DNA from: JBBROS01 sp963752225
GTDB taxonomy: Bacteria > Pseudomonadota > Alphaproteobacteria > Acetobacterales > Acetobacteraceae
Length of the DNA: 64,000 nt
Direction: 5' to 3'
Assembly (NCBI GenBank): GCA_963752225.1
Contig: CAVVXS010000011.1
Span: forward strand, 9,836-73,835
The position numbers and the translations under genes were made by a program. The first letter of the stretch is position 1, and each line of letters begins with the position of its first letter. The notes under the pieces were generated by a model that saw only the letters and a program-made list of their open reading frames with translations, was not told where the DNA came from and did no database searches. Of this stretch, positions 25,040 through 32,541 are shown one piece after another.

Positions 25040-25965
25040 TACCCCAAACCGAGCCTGCGCGCCTCCGCCCGTGGCACCGCCGGCAGCGATGGATGCAGCA
25101 CGATCCCCTGTTCCTCGACGTCCACTCGCGCTTCCGGATACACGGCCAGCGCCATCTGCAGCGCTTCCAGGAAGGTCGGCTTGATCTGCCGAACTAGGCG
25201 GAACCCGGCGCCGAACTGGGCGTGGATCGCAGCCCAGGTGATCGGGGTCGGTTTGGTCAGCGAATGCAGCCGGTAAGCCAGCCAGATGTAGAGGTCGATC
25301 GCGAAGGAGCGGGTGCCGATCGCCCGCAGCGCCTCCTCGCGCACCGGCACCGGATGCTCCTTCAATGAGCGCCAGAAGCCGTCATCGAGCCGGACCTTGT
25401 CTTGCCACAGCGTCGGCTGGCTTTCGTCGGCCAGCCCGGCCAGCGAAATGCTGCTTTGCACGAAGGCGCCGTTGCTGCGCAGCTCGGCGCTGGCGAGATC
25501 GGTAAAGAAGGTCAGCTTGCAGCCGGAGATGCGCCGCGCCTGCTCGCTCACTAGTTGGTAGGTCTTTCCCCCGGCCGACAGCGACATCCGCGTCATCCAG
25601 GCCTTCATCGACCGCCCCAGCTCGACGTCCGGGTTGCCCGTCTTGACCGCTTCCGTCTGCAAATACAGCAGGATAAGCCGGGCAATGCTGCCATAGGGGA
25701 CGCCGATCAGCTCGCCCTCGCGGTCGCGTCCGGACTCGACCAGCAGCGTCGTGCGATTGCCCTGACGCCGCCAATACGGCGCCTCGGTGCGCTTATGCGG
25801 CAAGGAGGTCATCGCGAACCCGGCATGGGTGATGCCGAGCCGGCCGTCTTCCTCGCCAAGCACCAGGGCGGCGGCTTCCACCGCTTGCCGCCCGACCTTG
25901 CTGTCGGCCTGTGCTTTAGCGACGTCGATGCCGTCCCGAAGGATCAACTGGTGAACCTTACCCAT
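25039..25965 (-). CDS. repA: plasmid replication initiator, RepA_C family
   Basis: A 308-residue replication initiator resembling the Plasmid encoded RepA (RepA_C) family of alpha- and gammaproteobacterial plasmids. Family-like blocks are LPHKRTEAPYWRRQGNRTTL, VPYGSIARLILLYLQTEAVK, RSMKAWMTRMSLSAGG, and the C-terminal AIDLYIWLAYRLHSLTKPTP with ITWAAIHAQFG, containing winged-helix character. It would bind iterons and load the host replisome. Start ATG 25965 is near a GGGATAA-TT-TTATCCC dyad at 25978-25993 that probably serves as its operator. Five iterons lie upstream and one at its stop. Confidence 0.87.
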   Translation of the reverse strand: MGKVHQLILRDGIDVAKAQADSKVGRQAVEAAALVLGEEDGRLGITHAGFAMTSLPHKRTEAPYWRRQGNRTTLLVESGRDREGELIGVPYGSIARLILLYLQTEAVKTGNPDVELGRSMKAWMTRMSLSAGGKTYQLVSEQARRISGCKLTFFTDLASAELRSNGAFVQSSISLAGLADESQPTLWQDKVRLDDGFWRSLKEHPVPVREEALRAIGTRSFAIDLYIWLAYRLHSLTKPTPITWAAIHAQFGAGFRLVRQIKPTFLEALQMALAVYPEARVDVEEQGIVLHPSLPAVPRAEARRLGLG

Positions 25966-26003
25966 GGCTGCTGTTGTGGGATAATTTTATCCCCCGCTGC
26001 AAG

Positions 26004-26187
26004 GTGGACTCTACTGACGCAGGCTAATAGCAGGCTATTAGACTCAGTTATTAGTACCGTCAGTAGAGTCCACGGGATAACCCGGAGTCGCGTCAGTAGA
26101 GTCCACCGGGGGCGTCAGTAGAGTCCACTGGATAACCCGCCCAGGCTGTGGATAACTTTTTTCCGCGGGGGCGTCAGTAGAGTCCAC
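26004..26187. repeat. iteron array, 17-bp repeats GCGTCAGTAGAGTCCAC
   Basis: Copies are at 26004-26020 (inverted), 26057-26073 (CC in place of the first GC), 26090-26106, 26112-26128 and 26171-26187. The 15-base core GTCAGTAGAGTCCAC is identical in all five and in the outlier at 25023. Spacing between starts is irregular (22 to 59 bp). They are the expected RepA binding sites for initiation and copy-number control. Confidence 0.9.
26147..26155 (-). promoter_or_regulatory. DnaA box
   Basis: TGTGGATAA on the plus strand is TTATCCACA on the minus strand, the exact consensus DnaA box. It lies between the fourth and fifth origin-side iterons. Confidence 0.8.
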
Positions 26188-26207
26188 TTTTCTGCGAATC
26201 GGGCCGC

Positions 26208-26600
26208 TCAGGCCGACTTGCGCGGGCGGCCGCCTTTGGCCCCATTGGCCCGTGCTGCGGCGGCCTTGGCCGCGGAGGTTACCTGGCCGGCCTGCCGCGC
26301 CAGATGAGCCTGGGTGCCGAACAGGCCGGCCAGGAGGCCGGGGACCGACAGGTCGGCATCGAGTGCCTCCCAGTGCAGCCCGGAGCCGGCACCCAGCAGT
26401 TCGACCTCAGCGAGTTGTTCTTCGGTCGCATGCTCCAGCCCTTCGACCAGACGCGGCGGGAAGGCAAACATGCAGCCATTGGCCAGCTCGATCATCACGC
26501 GTCCGATCTGGCGGTCGTAGCATGCGGCCAGAGCCCTCGGCTCCTGCTGGCGGGCGGCACGGCCGCGCTCAAGGGCAGAGTCCATTTGGGCGTCAGTCAA
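26208..26600 (-). CDS. DUF2442 domain protein beside the origin
   Basis: A 130-residue protein matching DUF2442: ALAACYDRQIGRVMIELANG, CMFAFPPRLVEGLEHATEEQ and LGAGSGLHWEALDADLSVPG with LLAGLFGT. A basic Ala/Lys/Arg tail (AKAAAARANGAKGGRPRKSA) could bind DNA. DUF2442 genes often sit in toxin-antitoxin-like or plasmid contexts. ATG 26600 overlaps the upstream cupin stop by 4 bases; ATG 26585 is an alternative. It is transcribed towards the origin and repA. Confidence 0.8.
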   Translation of the reverse strand: MTDAQMDSALERGRAARQQEPRALAACYDRQIGRVMIELANGCMFAFPPRLVEGLEHATEEQLAEVELLGAGSGLHWEALDADLSVPGLLAGLFGTQAHLARQAGQVTSAAKAAAARANGAKGGRPRKSA

Positions 26601-26995
26601 CTCGGCCGTGGATTTTCTCCCAATGTCGATGGAGGATTGTAGGCGTAGGAAAAGTTTTGCGGTGGCGTGGTCACAGCAAGGTAGGCCAGCGCTTCCGTGC
26701 CGGTATTTTCTACTCCATGAATATCGCCCGCTGGAGTGCGAATGATGTCCCCAGCAGAAAGCGGCTCCGTCTGGTCGTTTGCAAGCAACAGGACCCCCTC
26801 ACCGTGCTCGATGATCCATATCTGTTCAGAGGCTGTGTGGGCGTGTCGCTTCGACAGCGAGCCGGGCTCCATGACCACATGTGTGATCGTCACCTGGGCG
26901 TCGGGCGAGTTGTTCGGCCAAATTAGTTGCTGCGACCGTATCTCGCCTTTGCTGAGAACATCGCATTCCGCAACGCGCAGTTTTTGGACAGGCAT
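26597..26995 (-). CDS. small cupin-domain protein
   Basis: A 132-residue single-domain cupin. Motif 1 is MEPGSLSKRHAHTASEQIWIIEHGEG with the H-x-H and Glu metal ligands, motif 2 is LSAGDIIRTPAGDIHGVENT. ATG 26995 is preferred over the upstream 27013. Its stop overlaps the DUF2442 start (ATGA), so they form a small operon pointing at the replication region. Cupins of this size often bind small ligands or modify sugars; role unknown. Confidence 0.8.
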   Translation of the reverse strand: MPVQKLRVAECDVLSKGEIRSQQLIWPNNSPDAQVTITHVVMEPGSLSKRHAHTASEQIWIIEHGEGVLLLANDQTEPLSAGDIIRTPAGDIHGVENTGTEALAYLAVTTPPQNFSYAYNPPSTLGENPRPS

Positions 26996-27177
26996 TAGAC
27001 GACTCCCCCTCATGCGTTACGCTGAAGACTAGGCGTATGCAGCCAAAAGGCGGAAGATCCACTCAGAATCCAGGCATTGCCGCGTTCCCGGGTTCGCCCC
27101 GCTCCCGTGCCATCCTGCCCTTCCGTGGCGTGACCCGTCGTAACAAGGATTGCGGTCGCCCGCTCACGCTGACAGTA

Positions 27178-27190
27178 TTACGAACCGTAA
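27178..27190. promoter_or_regulatory. inverted repeat in the promoter of the AbrB-Doc module
   Basis: TTACG-AAC-CGTAA is a perfect dyad, extended to GT-A-TTACG...CGTAA-C-AC, 14 bp before the antitoxin ATG. It is a likely autoregulatory operator for the AbrB-type antitoxin. Confidence 0.5.
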
Positions 27191-27203
27191 CACGGAGCGC
27201 AGG

Positions 27204-27431
27204 ATGACGACCGTGACAGTGCGGCGGCAAGGCAACTCGGTCGGCGTGACCTTCCCGGCGGAAACCCGCATCCGCATGGGGTTCGAGGTCGGGCAGGATC
27301 TCACCCTGATCGAGCTGGCCGACGGCGTGAAGCTGGTCAAGCGCAACGTGCAGCTGGAGCGCCAGATGGAGCTGGCCCGCGATGTGCTCCGCGAGCAGGC
27401 CGACGCCCTGCAGGAACTTGCCAAGCGTTGA
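27204..27431 (+). CDS. AbrB/MazE-type antitoxin (SpoVT-AbrB fold)
   Basis: A 75-residue antitoxin. The N-terminal swapped-hairpin barrel shows as TTVTVRRQGNSVGVTFPAE with RIRMGFEVGQDLTLIELADG and VKLVKRN; the C-terminal helix (ERQMELARDVLREQADALQE) would wrap around the toxin. ATG 27204 is preceded by GGAGCGCAGG. Its last codons overlap the TTG start of the Doc toxin. Confidence 0.88.
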   Translation: MTTVTVRRQGNSVGVTFPAETRIRMGFEVGQDLTLIELADGVKLVKRNVQLERQMELARDVLREQADALQELAKR

Positions 27432-27835
27432 CGCAACCGGAGTTCCTCGAGCCCGATGTCGTGCTGTTCCTGCACGATCAGGCGCTGCGGGAATACGGCG
27501 GCATCCAGGGGGGCAAAAGCGACGACCTGCTGCACAGCGCTCTTGCCCGACCGGTGAATAAATTCCTTTACGCCGACCCCGGCCCACCGGACTTGTGCGA
27601 CCTCGCTGCGGCCTACGCCTACGGTCTCGCGGGCAACCACTCGTTCAACGACGGCAACAAACGCACGGCCTGGAGCAGTTGCGTGCTGTTCCTGAAGCTC
27701 AACGGCACCGAGCTGACCGTATCCGCCGCCGAGGTCATCGAGCAGGTCGTCCGGCTCGCGGCCGGGCGCCTGCCCGAACCGGAGTTTGCGGCTTGGCTGC
27801 GGTCACGCCGGGTCTCGGAGCCCAATCGGGGGTGA
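27428..27835 (+). CDS. doc: death-on-curing (Doc/Fic) toxin
   Basis: A 135-residue Fic-fold toxin. The catalytic motif is NHSFNDGNKRTAWSS (H-x-F-x-D-G-N-K-R), as in phage P1 Doc, which phosphorylates EF-Tu. GGIQGGKSDDLLHSALARP is the conserved N-terminal block. It begins with TTG at 27428, overlapping the antitoxin TGA (TTGA), so it is translationally coupled. This pair likely stabilises the replicon by post-segregational killing. The convergent ileS-like gene ends 13 bp downstream. Confidence 0.9.
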   Translation: MTQPEFLEPDVVLFLHDQALREYGGIQGGKSDDLLHSALARPVNKFLYADPGPPDLCDLAAAYAYGLAGNHSFNDGNKRTAWSSCVLFLKLNGTELTVSAAEVIEQVVRLAAGRLPEPEFAAWLRSRRVSEPNRG

Positions 27836-27847
27836 TCAGGCCGCGCT

Positions 27848-30800
27848 TCACGTATCGACCCCGCGCCGCGATACGGACAGCCGGATCTCCTGCCCCTCCA
27901 GCGTGTCCTCGACCACGCCGTCATCGTCCTTGGAGAACTCGGCGTCGAAGTCGAGCTTGGTCGCCAAGGTCTGTTCCTGGATATATCCGGCGTGGTTCAT
28001 CAAGCGCCTGACGCAGCCCGCTATGCGCCTGCACCGCCACGTGGATGCGGTCGGTCAGCTCGAAGCCTGCCTGCTTGCGCGCGTTCTGGATCAGCCGTAC
28101 CGCGTCGCGCGCCCAGCCCTCCGCCTGCAGCGCCTCGGTGACCGCAATGTCGAGCACGATCAAGCCGCGCCCGGCGTCAAATCCCTCGGCGGCCGCATCG
28201 CCGCTGCCGCGGAACCGTGACTTGGTACTGGCCCGGCTCCAGCACGATGCCGCCGATCTCGATCCGGCCGCCCTCGAGCGCAGTCCACTCGCCTGCTCGC
28301 TGCGCCGTGAACACCGCCTTCATGCGGGCGCCGTAGGTCTTCCCGAGCGACGCATCCACCTTGATCTCCGGCCGGCCGAACGCCGCCGTGTCCGTCGTCA
28401 GCCGCACCGCCTTCACGTTCACCTCGCTGGCGATGATGTCGGTGAACGGCTGGAGCAGCGCGCTGTCCGGATGCGCCACCGTAAGCCCCGCCAGCGGCAG
28501 CCGCACTCGCCGCTTGTGCACCTCGCGCACCGTCAGCACCGCCGAGCAGACCGCGCGGGCAAGGTCCATGCTGCGCACCAGCGCCGCGTCGTCCGGCAAC
28601 GCCGCCGCATCCGGCCAATCGGTCAAATGCACCGACCGCACGGAGGGCTCGCCGTCGAACAGCGCGGAATGGATGCGCTCGGTGATCATCGGCAGCATCG
28701 GCGCCAGCGCGCGGCAGGTCAGCACCAGGCAGGTGAACAGGGTGTCGTACGCCGCCTGCTTGTCTGCCGCGGTGTCCGGCGTCGTGTCCGACCAGAACCG
28801 GTCGCGGCGGTTGCGGATAAACCAGTTGTTTAACGCATCTACGTAAGGACTTACGCATTCGTACGCCTTTTGAAGATCGTACCGGTCCAGATGTCCCTGG
28901 ATCGCCTCGATCAGCCCCCGCGTCTTGGACAGGATGTAGCGGTCGAGCACGTCCGTGCTCTCGCTCGAGATGCGGGCCCGGACGCCGTCGATGTTGGCGT
29001 AGAGGGTGAAGAACACGTAGGCGTTCCACAACCGCAGGATCACCGCGCGCGACATCTTGCTGATGTCCGACCCGTCTTTCGCCATCGCCAGGTCGCCGCC
29101 ACTCATCAGCGGGCTCGACATCATGAACCAGCGCAGCGCGTCGGTGCCCTGGCTGCGGAACACCTCGACCGGGTCGGGGTAGTTCTTCAGCCGCTTGGAC
29201 TGCTTCTGGTGGTCCTCGCCCAGCACGACGCCGTGGCAGACGCAGTTGCGGAACGGCGCCTGATCGAACAGCGCCGTCGACAGCACCATAAGCGTGTAGA
29301 ACCAGCCCCTGGTCTGGGCGATGTACTCGACGATGAAGTCGCCGGGGAAGTTGCGGTGGAACCGCTCCTTGTTCTCGAACGGGTAATGCTGCTGCGCGAA
29401 CGGCATCGACCCGCTTTCGAACCAGCAATCGAGCACGTCCGGCACCCGGCGCAGCATGCTCCGCCCGGTCGGGTCGTTCGGGTTCGGCCGCACCAGCGCG
29501 TCGATCGCCGGGCGGTGCAGGTCGGCGACCTCGACGCCGAACGCCGCCTCGAGCTCGGCGACCGAGCCATACACCTCGGTGCAGGGATAAGCCGGGTCGT
29601 CGCTTTGCCATACCGGGATCGGCGTGCCCCAGAACCGGTTGCGCGAGATGTTCCAGTCGCGCGCGTTCTCCAGCCATTTGCCGAACTGGCCGTCACGCAC
29701 GTGCGCCGGCACCCAGTTGATGCCCTGGTTCAGCTCCACCATGCGGGCGCTGAACGTGCTGACCGCCACATACCATCCGGTGATCGCCTTGTAGATCAGC
29801 GGCTCGTCGGTGCGCCAGCAATGCGGGTAGCTGTGGTTGATCTGCTCGTGGCGGACGACGACGCCGCCCCGGGCCTTGAGTGCCGCGATGACCGCCGGGT
29901 TGCCCTCGTGGATCACGTTGAGGCCTTGGAAGTCCGGCACCTCCGCCGTGAACCGTCCCGCCTCGTCCACCGGCACCACGACCGGGATCTCGGCCGCCTG
30001 GCAAGCGGCCAAGTCGTCCTCGCCGAAGCCTGGCGCCATGTGGATCAGCCCGGTACCTTCCTCGGCCGCCACGAAATCACCGGCCAGCACCCGGAACGCG
30101 TTCGGGGTGTCGGCGAAGTAGGGGAACAGCGGCTCATAGCGCCGCCCGACCAGCGCCGAACCCGGCATCGTCGCGACGATCTCGGCCTCGCCCAGCTCGC
30201 GCGCATACCGCTCGACCGCGCTCCGGGCCAGGATCACGTGGCCGAACCGCTCGCTGCGCACGACCGCGTACTCGATGTCCGGGCCGACCGCGACCGCGAG
30301 GTTGCTCGGCAGCGTCCAGGGCGTCGTGGTCCAGATCAGCAGCTTCATAGGGCCCGGGTCGCCATCCTGCGGCCGCAAGGTGAGGCCGACCGTCAGCGCC
30401 GGGTCGTCGCGTTCGCGGTAGGAGTTGTCCAGCCGGGTTTCGAAGTTCGACAGCGGGCTCTGCACCGCCCAGGAATACGGCACCACCCGATAGCCGCTGT
30501 AGATCAGCCCCTTCTCCCATAGCGTCTTGAACGCCCAGATCACGCTTTCCATGAACGGGCGGTCCATGGTGCGGTAGGCGCGGTCGAAGTCGACCCAGCG
30601 GGCACCGCGGGTCACGTACCATTCCCATTCGTGCGTGTAGGCCTGCACGCTGGCGGCGCAGCGGGCATTGAACCGCTCGATGCCGTATTCGAGGATGGCG
30701 GTGCGGCCGAAGATCTGCAGCTGCTTCTCGACCTCGAGCTCCGCCGGCAGGCCGTGGCAATCCCAGCCGAACCGGCGGTCCACGTGGCGACCGCGCATGG

Positions 30801-31053
30801 TCTGGTAGCGCGGGATGATGTCCTTCACGAACGACGTCGCTAGGTGCCCGTAATGCGGCAGGCCGTTGGCGAACGGCGGCCCGTCATAGAACACGAACTC
30901 GTTGCTCGACCCGTCTGCCGCCTGGATCGGCCGCAGCGCCAGCGATTGCTGGAACGTGCCCTCGCGCCCCCACCGCTCCAGCACGGCGTCTTCGATGGCC
31001 GGGAAGTTCGGGGGCTGCTCGGCAGCGGGATAGGGGCGGGCGTGACCGGGCAT
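27848..31053 (-). pseudogene. ileS: isoleucyl-tRNA synthetase, eukaryotic-like (type 2), two 3-prime frameshifts
   Basis: A near-complete IleRS of about 1068 residues. The HIGH motif is HYGH (67-70, in PPFANGLPHYGHLATSF), the KMSKS-like loop is KQSKRL near residue 610, and the editing domain is recognisable. The eukaryotic-like architecture and KxSKR loop indicate the type 2 class, members of which resist mupirocin. ATG 31053 is chosen; upstream in-frame codons are not coding. The frame breaks near 28200, where the next frame supplies GSGDAAAEGFDAGRGLIVLD, and again near 27984, after which AGYIQEQTLATKLDFDAEFS leads to a normal end at TGA 27850-27848. Both lie in the C-terminal anticodon/tail region, so product may be altered, or both may be assembly indels. 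Confidence 0.85.
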
Positions 31054-31360
31054 GGCGGGCGGGCATCCTAAATGATTTCCGCACTTGGCATCTGCCGCGG
31101 TTGAAGGCAACGCGGACGCGCACAAAGCGGCCGAGCCACCGCGGCAGATCATGGCTGTGCCGCTTGCCGATCCTGGGCGAGCCGGGCGCCACCGGCTGGA
31201 TCGCCAAGCGGGTCTGTGGCTGTACGGCAATGTACAGCTTCGATCTCTGAAATCGACCGACTTCGAGAATGCGGAGCTGCTCGACAGCGCCTATGCGCAC
31301 CTCGCGGTGATTGACGACGCGGTCCGCATCGCCGAACGTCGGACCACCTGCCGGCCGGCG
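31054..31360. other. intergenic region between ileS and the DJ-1 gene
   Basis: About 305 bp. Short open frames on both strands lack recognisable domains or ribosome-binding sites. It should contain the ileS promoter. I see no RNA gene or T-box-like structure. Confidence 0.5.
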
Positions 31361-32038
31361 CTATTCCGCAGCTGATTGGCGCGGGATTAGCCGTTCCCGC
31401 TCCGCCCGCGACGCCGCGAGCTTCTGCCGCGCCGCGTCGAGCACGGCCGGTGGCGCCGTTTCCGGGCGACCCGCATCGAACGGCGGCTCGGGCGCGTATT
31501 CAAGGAACAGCTGCACCCCCTGCGCCGCCGCCTCGCCTTCCAGCTCGGCAGCCAGGACCAGGGCGAAGTCGATCCCGGCCGTGACGCCGCCGCCGCTCAG
31601 GACGTTACCGTCGCGCACCACGCGAGCCTGGGTCGGGATGGCGCCAAAACGGGCGAGCAGGTCGTGCGCCGCCCAATGCGTCGTGGCCCGCTTGCCGCGC
31701 AGCAGCCCGGCCGCCCCTAGCACCAACGCCCCGGTGCAGACCGACGTCACGTACGTGGCGCCGAGCGCCTGGCGGCGCAGGAAGCCCAACGTCTCCTCGT
31801 CCTGCAGCAGCGGATTGATGCCGCCGCCGCCAGGCACGCACAGCACGTCGAGCTGCGGGCAGTCGGCAAAGGTCATGGTCGGCTGCAGCACGAGCTTGGT
31901 CACCGAAGCGACGGGGTCGCGGCTTTTCCACACCAGGTGCACCTGCGTGTTCGGCAGCGAGGCGAACACCTCGTAGGGGCCGGTCAGGTCAAGCTGCTGG
32001 ACGTTCGGGAACACCAGGATGCCGATCTGCCGAGCCAT
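31361..32038 (-). CDS. DJ-1/PfpI family protein, isonitrile-hydratase-like
   Basis: A 225-residue GATase1-like protein. The nucleophile elbow is YVTSVCTGALVLGAAGLLRG with the reactive Cys, preceded by LDVLCVPGGGGINPLL and followed by KRATTHWAAHDLLARFG. This pattern fits the isonitrile (cyclohexyl-isocyanide) hydratase / AraC-sensor-like subgroup. ATG 32038 lies only about 20 bp from the left hairpin of the IS200/IS605 element, so the insertion has probably separated the gene from its native promoter. Confidence 0.85.
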   Translation of the reverse strand: MARQIGILVFPNVQQLDLTGPYEVFASLPNTQVHLVWKSRDPVASVTKLVLQPTMTFADCPQLDVLCVPGGGGINPLLQDEETLGFLRRQALGATYVTSVCTGALVLGAAGLLRGKRATTHWAAHDLLARFGAIPTQARVVRDGNVLSGGGVTAGIDFALVLAAELEGEAAAQGVQLFLEYAPEPPFDAGRPETAPPAVLDAARQKLAASRAERERLIPRQSAAE

Positions 32039-32057
32039 CAGTTCCGCGCGCCGGGGA

Positions 32058-32077
32058 CTGTCTGCGGAAGCTGACAG
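32058..32077. repeat. left-end hairpin of the IS200/IS605 element
   Basis: CTGTC-TGCGGAAGCT-GACAG. The 10-base loop is identical to the right-end hairpin, and one stem pair differs with compensation (T-A here, C-G at the right). TnpA recognises such subterminal imperfect palindromes. Confidence 0.75.
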
Positions 32078-32099
32078 CGGAAGGCGTGCCCTTTCATGT

Positions 32100-32128
32100 T
32101 TGAGTTAAGTAAGCCGCAGTTGTATAAT
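32100..32128 (+). promoter_or_regulatory. tnpA promoter
   Basis: TTGAGT (32100-32105) and TATAAT (32123-32128) are spaced by exactly 17 bp, a near-consensus sigma-70 promoter, unusual in this GC-rich window. Start of transcription would fall at about the tnpA ATG (32134), so the mRNA may be leaderless. GCCGC...GCGGC flanks the -10. Confidence 0.7.
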
Positions 32129-32133
32129 GCGGC

Positions 32134-32541
32134 ATGGGTGACGACGGGGCTAGATACGCGAGGAACGCCGGGGCCGTTTTCAGCCTCAAGTATCACGTCG
32201 TCTGGTGTCCGAAGTATCGTCGGCAAGTCCTGGTCGGTGCTGTCGAGGTCCGCCTCAAGGAACTGATCCACGAAGCCGCTCAGTTGCGCGACATGACGGT
32301 TCACGCCCTCGAGGTTATGCCCGATCACGTCCACCTGTTCTTGGAGACTGACCCGCGTTGGGCCCCGGCCGAGTTTGTCGCGAAGATCAAGGCCAACACG
32401 TCGCGCGTTATGCGTGCCGAGTTCGCGCATCTTCGGTCGCGCCTGCCGACACTCTGGTCCCGGTCCTATTTTTGCTCGACGGTCGGCGCGGTGTCGGAGA
32501 CGACGATCCGCCGCTACATCGAAGCGCAGAAGGGGCGATAG
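32134..32541 (+). CDS. tnpA: IS200/IS605 TnpA, HUH Y1 transposase
   Basis: A 135-residue single-domain Y1 transposase that cuts and joins single-strand element ends. Landmarks are FSLKYHVVWCPKYRR, the HUH motif in MPDHVHLFLE (H-V-H), and the catalytic tyrosine in IRRYIEAQ near the C-terminus. The protein has the normal family length. Its stop (32539-32541) directly abuts the GTG start of tnpB with no gap. Confidence 0.93.
   Translation: MGDDGARYARNAGAVFSLKYHVVWCPKYRRQVLVGAVEVRLKELIHEAAQLRDMTVHALEVMPDHVHLFLETDPRWAPAEFVAKIKANTSRVMRAEFAHLRSRLPTLWSRSYFCSTVGAVSETTIRRYIEAQKGR

Larger units (their letters stand above)
25966..26207. other. replication origin (oriV) region
   Basis: This 240-bp gene-free stretch upstream of repA contains five iterons, a consensus DnaA box (26147-26155), an AT-rich segment with the dyad CTAATAG-CAGG-CTATTAG (26024-26041), the dyad GGGATAA-TT-TTATCCC (25978-25993), and GGATAACCCG after two iterons. 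Iterons, DnaA box, AT-rich DNA and an adjacent RepA gene are the classical parts of an iteron-controlled theta origin. Confidence 0.85.

Noticed and set aside
28838..28866. TACGTAAGGACTTACGC stretch resembling the partition palindromes
   Set aside because: It lies in ileS and encodes the normal ECVSPYVD residues; no exact TTACGTAA is present.
31085..31375. 96-residue open frame upstream of the DJ-1 gene
   Set aside because: No domain, weak coding character and no ribosome-binding site; overlaps the ileS promoter region.
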